Shown: positions 17,437 through 26,048, numbered from the stretch's first letter. The stretch is DNA of 64,000 nucleotides from an uncultured Clostridia bacterium (GCA_947389015.1 CANDVA010000015.1:1-64000); one strand, 5' to 3'. Program-made: numbers and translations. The notes: generated from the sequence alone by a model not told the origin.

Positions 17437-18446
17437 AGCTCCCCGACTGCAGAAAGCATTTTCTCCGCAAGCGCCTTGATCGCCTCAAAATCACTCATTC
17501 TGATAACGCATGACGGCGAGTGAAGATATCTGCACGGCACGGATATCGCGCAGGTGCGCACTCCGCCCGCGCTGATGTGGATAGCGCCGCTGTCGTTTCC
17601 GCCCGCGACAAGAGTCTTGGTCTGCACGGCGATACCATTCGCCTTTGCGGTATCAAACGCAAGCGAATACAGTCCGCGGTCATATACGGTACTTCTGTCC
17701 ATATAGGAAACCACCGCGCCTTTTCCAAGCTCGCAGACACGCTTTGCGCCAGACGTGCCCGCGATATCGCAGGCGGTGGTGGTCTCGAGAACTATCGCGA
17801 TGTCGGGATTTACCGTGAACGCCGCAGCTCTCGCGCCGCGCGTTCCGACTTCCTCCTGCACGGTGAACGCGTACCATGCGTCATATTCGGGATCGCCGTT
17901 TATCATATCCATCATGATAAGGCAGCCCGCACGGTCGTCGATAGCCTTGCCCTTGACAAAGCCGCCGCCGAATTCAAAGAAATCCGCATCAAAATAGGCA
18001 TAGCTTCCGCGGGGGGCGAGTTTTTCCGCAGCCTCGCGCGAGGACGCCCCGATATCAATATAAAATTCGCCGAAATCGGGAACTTTTCCGCGCTCCTCGG
18101 TCGACTGCTGATGAATAGCCTTAGTTCCGACAACGCCGAACGCGCCGCTTTCCAGCACCATTCCCCTGCCGAGCGCGACAGCGGGGTTTATGCCGCCCAC
18201 CGCGTCAAAGCCGAGAAATCCGTTCTCGTCAATATCGGTTATCATAAAGCCGACCTCGTCCATATGCGCGGCGAACATTATCTTGTGCTTCGGCGTTTTT
18301 CTGCCTTTTTTAAACACGATAAGACTGCCGAGATTATCCGTGAAAACCTCGTCGGCGTGAATATGAGACCGTATAAACTCGCGAACCCGCGCCTCGTCTC
18401 CCGACGCGCCGTTCAGTTGGCAAATCTCCCGAAGTCTCTCAAACAT
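17433..18446 (-). CDS. M42 family metallo-aminopeptidase (copy 2)
   Basis: A 337-aa co-catalytic zinc aminopeptidase of the M42 group (TET-type, formerly endoglucanase/FrvX). Metal-site motifs are FAAHMDEVGFMI, IDDRAGCLIMMDM and FTVQEEVGTRGARAAAF, with the catalytic Glu-Glu pair, and a late His in CRYLHSPSC. It trims peptides in the cytoplasm. GGAGG lies 7 nt before the ATG at 18446; the frame opens 72 nt farther up, inside the sister gene. It overlaps the first M42 gene by 8 bp, as a tandem diverged duplicate. Confidence 0.92.
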   Translation of the reverse strand: MFERLREICQLNGASGDEARVREFIRSHIHADEVFTDNLGSLIVFKKGRKTPKHKIMFAAHMDEVGFMITDIDENGFLGFDAVGGINPAVALGRGMVLESGAFGVVGTKAIHQQSTEERGKVPDFGEFYIDIGASSREAAEKLAPRGSYAYFDADFFEFGGGFVKGKAIDDRAGCLIMMDMINGDPEYDAWYAFTVQEEVGTRGARAAAFTVNPDIAIVLETTTACDIAGTSGAKRVCELGKGAVVSYMDRSTVYDRGLYSLAFDTAKANGIAVQTKTLVAGGNDSGAIHISAGGVRTCAISVPCRYLHSPSCVIRMSDFEAIKALAEKMLSAVGEL

Positions 18447-19458
18447 TAGCATCACCTCCCGCATACGCGGCGATAAGCCTTGCCACCGCTGAAATATCGT
18501 TAAGATCGACCGTCTCAACGGCGGTGTGCATATAGCGTATCGGGAACGACAAAGTGCAGCACTTAGCGCCCTTTCCCACTACTCCCACAGCGTCCGCGTT
18601 CGTTCCCGTAGATGTAGGCATTACCTCCTCGGTGAACGGAATATTTTTGCTTTTGGCAAGCTCACGCAGCGTGTTGGACATTTCCTTGTCAAGGCACGCG
18701 GAAAATCCGATCATCACGCCGCTGCCGAGCTTTGCGGTCTCCTTGGGATCGCTGTCGGGAGTTCTGCCGAACGACACATCTACGATAAGCGCTTCGTCGG
18801 GCTGAATACGGAACGCCGTCTGCTTTGCGCCGCGTTCGCCCGTTTCCTCCTGCGCCGAAAAGCATATTGCCAGATTGTACTTCGACGGTTTGCCGTGCAT
18901 CATATCCAGCGCCTCCAGAATAGCGCATACGCCGCTCCTATCGTCAACGGCGGGTGCGGAAACGATATCGCCGCAAAGCTCGCGGAAACGCGAGTTTACG
19001 GTAACCCGGTCGCCGAGGGAGATCACTTCCTCCGCCTGCTCTTTGGTCATTCCCACGTCAACTGAGATATCGCTTATCTCGGGCGCTTTGTTATTTTTGG
19101 AAACATGCGGCGGAAGCGTGGAAACAACGCCATTGACCTTTCTCTTTCCGTGAACGGTAACGGACTGCGCGAGATATGTCTTAATATCGGGAGAACCGCA
19201 CGAACCTACGCTTAAAAAGCCTTTATCGTCAATATAGGTCACGATCAAGCCCACCCTGTCAATATGCGCGTCGAGCAGCAGCGTTTTCGCGTTCGGGCTG
19301 CCGCATTTCACAAAGCCCGTGACATTGCCGAAATCGTCGACGGCAACGTCCTGAGCATAACGCGACAGAAACTCCGCCGCCTTTTCGGACGCGGAGAACT
19401 CGTCACCCGAAACGCCGATCTCCTCCGTCAGCGCTTTCAAAGCTGCCTTAATATCCAA
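18439..19458 (-). CDS. M42 family metallo-aminopeptidase (copy 1)
   Basis: A 339-aa paralogue of the next gene. LLLDAHIDRVGLI, VDDRSGVCAILEAL, FSAQEETGERGAKQTAF and IRYMHTAVETV give the two-zinc site and catalytic glutamate. Clear sequence differences from copy 2 suggest different peptide preference or a hetero-oligomer, since some M42 enzymes form mixed TET particles. The gene starts 13 bp after immA, in the same operon as a regulator and its protease. Confidence 0.92.
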   Translation of the reverse strand: MDIKAALKALTEEIGVSGDEFSASEKAAEFLSRYAQDVAVDDFGNVTGFVKCGSPNAKTLLLDAHIDRVGLIVTYIDDKGFLSVGSCGSPDIKTYLAQSVTVHGKRKVNGVVSTLPPHVSKNNKAPEISDISVDVGMTKEQAEEVISLGDRVTVNSRFRELCGDIVSAPAVDDRSGVCAILEALDMMHGKPSKYNLAICFSAQEETGERGAKQTAFRIQPDEALIVDVSFGRTPDSDPKETAKLGSGVMIGFSACLDKEMSNTLRELAKSKNIPFTEEVMPTSTGTNADAVGVVGKGAKCCTLSFPIRYMHTAVETVDLNDISAVARLIAAYAGGDANV

Positions 19459-19471
19459 ATACGTTCACTTC

Positions 19472-19966
19472 CTATTTGAGAAAATTATTTCTTATATCGC
19501 CAATATTGAATTTATACCCCTTATAATTCATTGTTTCGAGCTTGTACATAACGATCTCGCGCGGAAAGCCGAGATTTGCCGCCAGAGCGTCTATGCCGCT
19601 GCAATAAGACATCTCCTCAAGAAGCGTCTCATCGGAGATCAACACACACGCCGCGAACAAATTCGCCTCGCGCTCGGTCTTGTCGCTGCTCAGAAACAGT
19701 GTATTCTCGCGGATACCGCCCACGGAAAGCTCGCGGTGAAGCATATCGTGACCCAACTCGTGAGCGCATACCACCGCCGCGGTAACTCTGTCAAGCTCGT
19801 CGTTTATGACGATATAACGACAGCCGTTCTCGCAGATATAAAATCCTTTAAGCCCGCCGAGAGTGCGCCGCCAGACATTTGCGCCCGAGTTTTCGGCAGT
19901 CTCGAAAATGTTCCGCCCGCCAAATTCCTCAAGCACTTCCTCAGCCTTTTCAATAATGTGGCGCAT
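19472..19966 (-). CDS. ImmA/IrrE family metallo-endopeptidase
   Basis: A 164-aa zinc protease with HELGH at H69-H73 and a supporting acidic residue in TEREANLFAA (about 135-144), the typical ImmA/IrrE arrangement. In ICEBs1 of Bacillus, ImmA cleaves the repressor ImmR; in Deinococcus, IrrE cleaves DdrO. The gene shares one base with the XRE regulator stop, so that regulator is its likely target. No integrase or conjugation genes are nearby, so this seems to be a chromosomal stress switch, not an element. That last step is inference. Confidence 0.9.
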   Translation of the reverse strand: MRHIIEKAEEVLEEFGGRNIFETAENSGANVWRRTLGGLKGFYICENGCRYIVINDELDRVTAAVVCAHELGHDMLHRELSVGGIRENTLFLSSDKTEREANLFAACVLISDETLLEEMSYCSGIDALAANLGFPREIVMYKLETMNYKGYKFNIGDIRNNFLK

Positions 19967-20361
19967 TATTTTTTACCGTTTTTAAGGGAATCCTCGTAAA
20001 TCTCGGTAAGGCAGCGCATTAGGTTGGACTTGTCCTCCTCGGAGAGAGAGTTGCCCGCAAGCAGTCCGCGGGACTGCGCGAGGAACTTCATTGCGGCTGT
20101 CGGGTCGTTTCCGCGGTCGGTTATCCTCTTGATGAAGTGCTCCTCGAGGGTAAGCTCCATATCTATATTGTCGTCGGCAAGGAACTCGGGAGTTACGTCA
20201 AGCTCCTTCGCTATCCTCTCCAGAACGCTTTTTCTCGGTCTGCGCGTATCGCTCATATAATAAGCAAACGCGCGGTATGTAATCCCGACGCTCTCCGCGA
20301 AGTCAACCCTTCTGATACGCTTTCTGTTGAGCAGTATATCCAGCTTTTCGTTCATTTTCAT
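19966..20361 (-). CDS. XRE-family helix-turn-helix repressor (ImmR-like)
   Basis: A 131-aa regulator. The HTH covers about residues 6-58 (VDFAESVGITYRAFAYYMSD is the recognition part). The C-terminal half is acidic and helical and may be the dimerisation region and protease target. AGGAGG is 8 nt before the ATG. It opens a five-gene operon with immA, two M42 peptidases and a GNAT, and is divergent from argG. A pseudo-palindrome in its own promoter spacer could be its operator. Confidence 0.85.
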   Translation of the reverse strand: MKMNEKLDILLNRKRIRRVDFAESVGITYRAFAYYMSDTRRPRKSVLERIAKELDVTPEFLADDNIDMELTLEEHFIKRITDRGNDPTAAMKFLAQSRGLLAGNSLSEEDKSNLMRCLTEIYEDSLKNGKK

Positions 20362-20417
20362 AGTAAAATCCTCCTAAAATCTGCCCGTTCTCCCATTTTT
20401 CGGGCATTCATACTTAT

Positions 20418-20446
20418 ATTATAACAGTGAACACCATTTTTGTCAA
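20418..20446 (-). promoter_or_regulatory. Consensus promoter of the XRE-immA operon with candidate operator
   Basis: On the minus strand TTGACA (20441-20446), 17 bp and TATAAT (20418-20423) are perfect matches. The spacer contains ATGGTGTTCACTGT, a loose dyad (A-GTG/CAC-T). Its left half, with flanking A residues (AAAATGGTGT), recurs in the spacer of the divergent argG promoter. Confidence 0.85.
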
Positions 20447-20467
20447 GTACTCACATGAAAAATATTT

Positions 20468-20576
20468 TTATTCAATATATTGAATAATTTCATTTGTGCT
20501 TGCAAAAATATCCGTAAAACAAATAAAAATATTTAATTTTTTGAATAAAATAGAATAATATTTATTTTTGTGAATA
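20468..20576. promoter_or_regulatory. Candidate ArgR-binding region upstream of argG
   Basis: This AT-rich stretch holds a 20-bp perfect palindrome at 20468-20487 (arms TTATTCAATA/TATTGAATAA) and two more TGAATA words at 20542-20547 and 20571-20576, the last ending 7 bp before the argG -35. TGAAT/ATTCA half-sites are the core of ARG boxes. In the palindrome they point outward rather than in the classical TGAAT-N4-ATTCA order, so ArgR binding is plausible but unproved. No argR gene is in the window. Confidence 0.5.
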
Positions 20577-20583
20577 ATATGAC

Positions 20584-20611
20584 TTGACAATTAAAAAAAA
20601 TGGTGTATAAT
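20584..20611 (+). promoter_or_regulatory. Consensus promoter of the arginine cluster
   Basis: TTGACA (20584-20589), a 16-bp spacer and TATAAT (20606-20611) lie 40 bp before argG. The spacer carries AAAATGGTGT, shared with the divergent XRE promoter. This is one of the strongest promoters by eye in the window. Confidence 0.88.
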
Positions 20612-20651
20612 AACTATTGTAAATATTTTTTCCAAAAAGGAGACATTTATT

Positions 20652-21875
20652 ATGGCACAGGAAATTAAAAAGGTAATTTTAGCATATTCGGGCGGACTTG
20701 ATACGTCCATTATCATTCCGTGGCTGAAAGAAACATACGAGGGCTGCGAGGTCATCTGCGTCGCGGGCAACGTAGGTCAGGACGCGGAGCTTGACGGTCT
20801 TGAGGAGAGAGCCAAGAAGACGGGCGCTTCCAAGCTGTACATTGAGGATATTCAGGACGAATTCGTAAACGATTTTGTTTTCCCGACCTTGAAAGCGGGT
20901 GCAAAGTATGAGGGCTATCTGCTCGGCACTTCCTTCGCGCGTCCTCCCATCGCCAAGAGATTGGTAGAAATTGCCAAGAAAGAGAACGCGGACGCTATCT
21001 GCCACGGCTGCACGGGCAAGGGCAACGATCAGGTGCGCTTTGAGCTGACGATAAAGGCGCTCGCTCCCGAGCTGAAGATCATTGCGCCGTGGAGAATATG
21101 GAATATCAAGTCGCGAGATCAGGAGATCGACTACGCCGAGGCGCACAACGTTCCGATAAAGATCAACCGCGAGACTAACTACTCCAAGGATATGAACCTC
21201 TGGCACCTTTCGCACGAGGGTCTCGACCTTGAGGATCCCGCGAACGAGCCGCAGTACAACAAGCCCGGTTTCCTTGAGCTCGGCGTATCTCCCGAGCAGG
21301 CTCCCGACAAGCCCACCTACATTACCATTCACTTTGAAAAGGGTATCCCCACCGCGCTGAACGGTGAGAAAATGGACGGCGTAAAGCTCATCAAGACCCT
21401 TAACAAGCTTGGCGGCGAGAACGGTATCGGTCTGTTCGACGTAGTTGAGAATCGTCTTGTCGGTATGAAGTCGCGCGGCGTTTACGAAACGCCCGGCGGA
21501 ACGATCCTGTATCACGCACACGAGGTACTGGAGACTATCTGCCTTGACAAGGAGACTCAGCACTATAAAGCGGGGCTGGCGCAGAAGTACGCGGATATCG
21601 TGTACAACGGTCAGTGGTACACTCCTCTTCGCGAGGCAATGGACGCGTTCGTTGACAAGACGCAGGAGACCTGCACGGGTGACGTTAAGCTGAAGCTCTA
21701 CAAGGGCAACATCATCAACGCAGGCGTAACATCTCCATACACCCTGTACAGTGAGGACTTCGCTTCGTTCGGCGAGGACGACGTTTACGACCAGAAGGAC
21801 AGCGCGGGCTTTATCAACCTGTTCGGTCTGCCTATCAAGGTCAAGGCGCTGCTTGACGCGGAAAGAAATAAGTAA
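20652..21875 (+). CDS. argG: Argininosuccinate synthase
   Basis: A 407-aa enzyme that joins citrulline and aspartate with ATP. The PP-loop [10 protein letters not shown] at 9-18 and the conserved [14 protein letters not shown] segment (about 118-131) identify it. AAGGAG precedes the ATG. It is the first gene of the arg cluster, and its stop is followed by a 12-bp perfect hairpin before the next gene, so downstream expression may be partly reduced. Confidence 0.97.
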   Translation: MAQEIKKVILAYSGGLDTSIIIPWLKETYEGCEVICVAGNVGQDAELDGLEERAKKTGASKLYIEDIQDEFVNDFVFPTLKAGAKYEGYLLGTSFARPPIAKRLVEIAKKENADAICHGCTGKGNDQVRFELTIKALAPELKIIAPWRIWNIKSRDQEIDYAEAHNVPIKINRETNYSKDMNLWHLSHEGLDLEDPANEPQYNKPGFLELGVSPEQAPDKPTYITIHFEKGIPTALNGEKMDGVKLIKTLNKLGGENGIGLFDVVENRLVGMKSRGVYETPGGTILYHAHEVLETICLDKETQHYKAGLAQKYADIVYNGQWYTPLREAMDAFVDKTQETCTGDVKLKLYKGNIINAGVTSPYTLYSEDFASFGEDDVYDQKDSAGFINLFGLPIKVKALLDAERNK

Positions 21876-21898
21876 TATCAGTCAATTTGTTACTTCTT

Positions 21899-21926
21899 CA
21901 AAGCGGGAAACGGCTTTCCCGCTTTG
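21899..21926 (+). other. Strong hairpin between argG and the next gene
   Basis: CAAAGCGGGAAA and TTTCCCGCTTTG form a 12-bp perfect stem with a 4-nt loop (CGGC). No T-run follows, so it is not a standard terminator. It may be a partial terminator, an RNA processing site or a 3-prime end stabiliser for argG mRNA. Confidence 0.65.
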
Positions 21927-21950
21927 ATCATTTACAAAAAGGAGCGTGCT

Positions 21951-22435
21951 ATGGTTGAATTTTTTGAAGCGCTTGCTTTTACCGCGCGGATCATTGCAAC
22001 GCTGCTTTTTCTCGTTATTGTCGCGGGCGCGGCTTACGGGATAGTGAAAATGACTATTGAGATAGTCAAAGTAAACCGAAGGCTGAAAGAGGCAAAGCGT
22101 CTCCGCGAGAGCTATGATGTAATAAGCGTTGAAGCAGAAATAACCGATATCAAAACCAAGCGCTGGAATCCGATGGATGTTCAGTATTCTGTTACATTAT
22201 CCTATTCGGTGGGCGAGACTTCATACGGCAAGAAGATAACTTTACATAACAAGCAAAGTCTGCGCATCGGGCAAGTGTTGATATTGCTGTGCGATTCGGA
22301 TATCCCGAAATAGCCGTTCTGCAAAACGGCGCCGAAGAGGAATCAATCAAAAGCCTGACTTTCGCGCTTATCATTGACGTGATAATTGTAATCTATGGGG
22401 TCGCGTCGGAGTACTATCGTTACAAAAACGGATAA
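21951..22435 (+). pseudogene. DUF3592-like membrane protein gene broken by a one-base frameshift
   Basis: From the ATG at 21951 (AAGGAG upstream) a 120-aa frame runs to TAG at 22311. It has a transmembrane helix at about residues 10-35 and a DUF3592-like beta domain (VEAEITDIKTKRW, LSYSVGETSYGKK, LRIGQVLILLCDSD). DUF3592 proteins usually continue with a Y-D-P-x-N-P-E segment and a second membrane helix. Exactly this is found in another frame: PEIAVLQNG, then a hydrophobic helix (LTFALIIDVIIVIYGV), ending at TAA 22433-22435. Adding one A near 22302 would give DSDNPE and join the frames. It may be a real mutation or a sequencing error. The argH ribosome binding site overlaps the TAA, as expected for an intact neighbour. 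Confidence 0.75.
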
Positions 22436-22448
22436 GGAGCATTGAATT

Positions 22449-23831
22449 ATGGGACAAATGATGTGGGCGGGAAGATTTTCCAAGGAGGTTGACAGCAAGG
22501 TAAATGCTTTTAACTCTTCAATAGCGTTCGACGCGAGAATGTACAAACAGGACATAGCGGGCAGCATTGCTCACGCGACCATGCTCGGAGAACGGGGCAT
22601 AATAAGTATGAGCGATTCGCTGGAGCTTATCGGCGGATTAAAGGAAATACTTGCCGATATTGAGAGCGGCAAGCTGGAATTCGATCCTAACGCCGAGGAT
22701 ATCCATATGTTTATCGAAGCGGAACTTACAAAGCGGCTCGGCGACGTGGGAAAGCGCCTGCATACCTCGCGTTCGCGCAACGATCAGGTGGCGCTCGATA
22801 TAAGGCTGTATCTGCGCGACGAGATCAAGGAGATCAAAACGCTGATAAAGCAGCTCGTTGAAACGCTCTGCAAGATCGCCGCCGAGCACTCCGAAACAAT
22901 AATGCCCGGGTATACTCACCTGCAAAGAGCGCAGCCCATTACGTTCGGTCATCATCTGATGGCTTACGCGCAAATGCTGCTGCGTGATATCGACAGGCTG
23001 AACGATACCGAGCGGCGTATGAACGTCTGTCCGCTCGGCAGCTGCGCTCTCGCGGGAACGACCTACGATATCGACCGCGAACGCACCTCTTCCCTGCTCG
23101 GAATGAGAAATCCCATGGCGAACTCCCTTGACGGCGTTTCAGACCGTGATTTCTGCATTGAGCTCGCGAGCGCGCTGGCGATCTGTATGGTGCACCTGTC
23201 GCGCTTTTCCGAGGAGATAATTATGTGGTGCTCGTGGGAGTTCAAGTTTATCGAGCTTGACGACGCGTTCTCTACGGGCTCGTCGATTATGCCGCAGAAG
23301 AAAAATCCAGACGTTACCGAGCTTATACGCGGCAAGACCGCGCGCGTTATCGGCGACAATATGACGCTGCTTACCATGATGAAGGGTCTGCCGCTTGCGT
23401 ATAACAAGGATATGCAGGAGGACAAGGAGGCTATTTTCGACGCGGTGGACAATATCAAGCTCTGTCTGGTAACGTTTATCCCCATGCTCGACACTATGCG
23501 CGTTATCAAGGAGAATATGCGCGCCGCGGCGGCTAAGGGCTTTATCAACGCTACCGACTGCGCGGACTATCTCGTCAAAAAGGGTATGCCGTTCCGTACC
23601 GCGTATAAAATTACCGGTGGACTTGTCGCGCTCTGCATTTCAAAGAACACCACGCTTGAGGAACTGCCGATCGAGGAATACAAGCGGCAGAGCGAGCTTT
23701 TCGGGGAAGACGTTTACGCTGCGATAAGCCTTGAAACCTGCGTCAAGGAGCGGAAATCATTCGGAGGTCCGTCGCCCGAGAGCGTTCTCGGTCAGGTTAA
23801 ATTTGTTAAAGAGTACCTTAGGGATTTATAA
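22449..23831 (+). CDS. argH: Argininosuccinate lyase
   Basis: A 460-aa fumarase/aspartase-superfamily enzyme that splits argininosuccinate to arginine and fumarate. The superfamily signature GSSIMPQKKNPD is at about residues 277-288, HTSRSRNDQ near 103 and PGYTHLQRAQP near 154 (catalytic His). AAGGAG is 9 nt upstream, and the start MWAGRF-type region is typical. The stop at 23831 is one base before the kinase gene. Confidence 0.97.
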   Translation: MGQMMWAGRFSKEVDSKVNAFNSSIAFDARMYKQDIAGSIAHATMLGERGIISMSDSLELIGGLKEILADIESGKLEFDPNAEDIHMFIEAELTKRLGDVGKRLHTSRSRNDQVALDIRLYLRDEIKEIKTLIKQLVETLCKIAAEHSETIMPGYTHLQRAQPITFGHHLMAYAQMLLRDIDRLNDTERRMNVCPLGSCALAGTTYDIDRERTSSLLGMRNPMANSLDGVSDRDFCIELASALAICMVHLSRFSEEIIMWCSWEFKFIELDDAFSTGSSIMPQKKNPDVTELIRGKTARVIGDNMTLLTMMKGLPLAYNKDMQEDKEAIFDAVDNIKLCLVTFIPMLDTMRVIKENMRAAAAKGFINATDCADYLVKKGMPFRTAYKITGGLVALCISKNTTLEELPIEEYKRQSELFGEDVYAAISLETCVKERKSFGGPSPESVLGQVKFVKEYLRDL

Positions 23832-23832
23832 T

Positions 23833-24732
23833 ATGGAAAAATACATTTATATGTACGGAATGGTAATGTCGACCGAAGCGTTTTTGCTCGGCGGCGCGTT
23901 TCCCGAAGCGGACGGGTACGGCGAGATAAGGGAAAAATATCATAATGTCGGCGGCGAAACGGGAACCGCGGCGGCTGTTCTCGTCTCCCTCGGCTGCAAT
24001 GTAAAGCTCGGAGGAAGTCATATCGGAAACGCGAACCGCGATATAATCCGCGGATATTTTTCCGATAAGAGCGCCGATCTGTTCGAGCTTGCCGACGAGG
24101 ACTTCGACGGGATAATCGACTATGTTCTGATAGCTGGCGATACGCGCACCTGTTTCGGCGAGTGGGCTAAGCATTTCGGACGTGAAAAGCCGTTCTACGA
24201 GCCGCCCCGCGAGGAGTCGATAAAGAACGCGGTATGCTGCGGCATTGATCCGTTCTTTTATCCCGAGATATCCTCGGAGCTTTGCCGAAAGTACAATAAG
24301 CCCTACGCTACTATCGACTGCGCTTATGACAGCGATATTCACAAGCAGTGTGCGATAAATGCGATATCACATCAGTATCTTGAGAGCAACTACCCCGACA
24401 AGAGTGTTGAGGAGCTTTTCAAGCTGTATACCGACAATACCGATGGGCTTGTGATATTCACAATGGGCGAAAAGGAGCTGCTCTACGGACGACGGGGACA
24501 GCCGTCCAAGCGGTTCAAGCCCTATTCCCTTGACATAGTTTCAACATTAGGCGCGGGCGACAGCTTCAAGGCGGGAACGATATACGCGCTGTACAACAAA
24601 ATGAGCGACGATGATACGGTAAAATTCGCGAGCGCCGTGGCGGGGATCGCCTGCACAAAATTTCCAATACCGCTCAGACCTCCGGCATTAGCCGAGGTCA
24701 AAGCCCTTACAGAAACGAGGAATGAAAAATGA
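23833..24732 (+). CDS. PfkB-family carbohydrate/nucleoside kinase
   Basis: A 299-aa ribokinase-fold protein. The PfkB signature with the catalytic Asp is LGAGDSFKAG at about residues 239-248, and the GGETGTAAAVLVSLGC segment near 43 is the N-terminal substrate-binding motif. The substrate is not evident. It lies between argH and argC, overlapping argC by 4 bp (ATGA), so it is firmly in the arginine transcript although no sugar kinase is needed there. The ATG at 23833 has AGGGA upstream; the open frame extends back into argH. Confidence 0.85.
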   Translation: MEKYIYMYGMVMSTEAFLLGGAFPEADGYGEIREKYHNVGGETGTAAAVLVSLGCNVKLGGSHIGNANRDIIRGYFSDKSADLFELADEDFDGIIDYVLIAGDTRTCFGEWAKHFGREKPFYEPPREESIKNAVCCGIDPFFYPEISSELCRKYNKPYATIDCAYDSDIHKQCAINAISHQYLESNYPDKSVEELFKLYTDNTDGLVIFTMGEKELLYGRRGQPSKRFKPYSLDIVSTLGAGDSFKAGTIYALYNKMSDDDTVKFASAVAGIACTKFPIPLRPPALAEVKALTETRNEK

Positions 24733-25661
24733 CTAAAATATATATTGACGGACAGGAAGGCACTACGGGGCTGAAAATTCTTGAGCGCTTCAAGGGCAGA
24801 AACGATATCGAGCTGCTCCGCATCGACGAGAACAAGCGCAAGGATAACGACGAGCGCAAGCGTATGATAAACTCCGCCGATTTCACGTTTCTTTGTCTGC
24901 CCGACGCGGCGGCGCGCGAGGCGGTCGCAATGGCTGACGATAAAGTTCGCATTATCGATGCTTCGACGGCGCACCGAACCAATCCCGATTGGGCATACGG
25001 TTTTCCCGAGCTGGGCAAGGATTTTCGCGGGAAGATCGCGAAAAGCAACAGAGTTGCCGTTCCGGGGTGCTACGCGAGCGGCTTCGCCTCAATGGTCTAT
25101 CCGCTTGTAAAGCTCGGCATTATGCCCGCAGATTATCCCGTTTCGGCACACGCCGTATCGGGCTACAGCGGCGCGGGTAAAAAGGCTATCGCGGTCTACG
25201 AGAGCGGCGACCGCCCCGCCGAATTCGACAGTCCGCGTCAATACGCGCTCGCTCAGCAGCACAAGCATATCCCCGAAATGCAGAAGATATGCGGTCTGGA
25301 GTACGCTCCCTCGTTCAATCCGCTTATCTGCGATTTTTTCAGCGGAATGGTGGTTTCCCTGCCGCTGCATACGCGATTGCTCACGAAAAAATACGGCGCG
25401 GAAGATATACGGAATGCGTTGTCCGAATATTACGCCGATTCGTTCTTTGTGAAGGTAGTGCCCGAAGGCGAGCCGGAGGACGGCTTTATCGGCGCGAATA
25501 ATTTAAGCGGCACGAATAATATGGAAATATTTGTTAACGGAAACGATGAGCGGCTAATAATATGCTCAAGATTGGATAACTTAGGAAAGGGCGCAAGCGG
25601 CGCAGCAGTTCAATGTCTCAACATTATGATGGGTATTGACGAAAAAACGGGGCTGCTTTAA
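24729..25661 (+). CDS. argC: N-acetyl-gamma-glutamyl-phosphate reductase (short, type 2)
   Basis: A 310-aa NADPH-dependent reductase forming N-acetylglutamate semialdehyde. The catalytic cysteine is C114 in VPGCYASGF, followed by AHAVSGYSGAGK. The N-terminal IYIDGQEGTTGL is the type 2 variant of the nucleotide-binding loop. Length (about 310 against about 345) also marks the short form. It overlaps the kinase by 4 bp, and its TAA shares a base with the next ATG. Confidence 0.95.
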   Translation: MTKIYIDGQEGTTGLKILERFKGRNDIELLRIDENKRKDNDERKRMINSADFTFLCLPDAAAREAVAMADDKVRIIDASTAHRTNPDWAYGFPELGKDFRGKIAKSNRVAVPGCYASGFASMVYPLVKLGIMPADYPVSAHAVSGYSGAGKKAIAVYESGDRPAEFDSPRQYALAQQHKHIPEMQKICGLEYAPSFNPLICDFFSGMVVSLPLHTRLLTKKYGAEDIRNALSEYYADSFFVKVVPEGEPEDGFIGANNLSGTNNMEIFVNGNDERLIICSRLDNLGKGASGAAVQCLNIMMGIDEKTGLL

Positions 25662-26029
25662 TGACACACGGGGAAATATTGAGATACTGCCTCGGAAAAA
25701 AGGGCGCGTACCGCGATCAGCCTTTCGGTGACGATTCCGTATGCGTAAAGGTCAAAAAGCGGATATTCGCGCAGTTGTTTTTTCTTAAAGGCGAACCGAT
25801 GTTTACCTTTAACGGCGACGCGCTGACGGGAGATCTTTACCGCAAAATGTATCCCGACGACGTAAAAAGGGGCTATCACTGCCCGCCCGTTCAACAGCCG
25901 TATTTCAATACGGTAAATCTGAAAGGAAGCGTTCCCGACGAGGAGATACTGCATATGATAGACAGCTCATATGAGTATGTGGTTAGCAGGCTCACGAAAA
26001 AGCTTCAAAAGGAATTGGAAAGCGAATAA
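25661..26029 (+). CDS. MmcQ/YjbR family protein
   Basis: A 122-aa protein of the MmcQ/YjbR (double-wing DNA-binding-like) family: QPFGDDSVCVKVKKRIFAQLFF, a central KRGYHCPP and the closing DSSYEYVVSRLTKK are typical. Family members are small, cytoplasmic and of uncertain role. It shares one base with the argC stop and precedes argJ by 19 bp, so it is co-transcribed with arginine genes. It may be a passenger. Confidence 0.85.
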   Translation: MTHGEILRYCLGKKGAYRDQPFGDDSVCVKVKKRIFAQLFFLKGEPMFTFNGDALTGDLYRKMYPDDVKRGYHCPPVQQPYFNTVNLKGSVPDEEILHMIDSSYEYVVSRLTKKLQKELESE

Positions 26030-26048
26030 TATTTGAGAGGTTCTTAAA

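Noticed and set aside
17520-18449. Plus-strand open frame of 309 codons opposite the M42 gene
   Set aside because: Antisense shadow of a metal-site-complete peptidase.
19472-20361. Integrative element or prophage remnant suggested by ImmA/XRE
   Set aside because: No integrase, excisionase, conjugation or phage genes and no attachment-site repeats are visible on either side.
20362-20651. T-box or other riboswitch upstream of argG
   Set aside because: The leader from the mapped promoter to the ATG is about 35 nt, too short, and no T-box sequence is seen.
21899-21926. Full intrinsic terminator after argG
   Set aside because: A strong hairpin exists but no T-run follows, and the remaining arg genes downstream lack another clear promoter.
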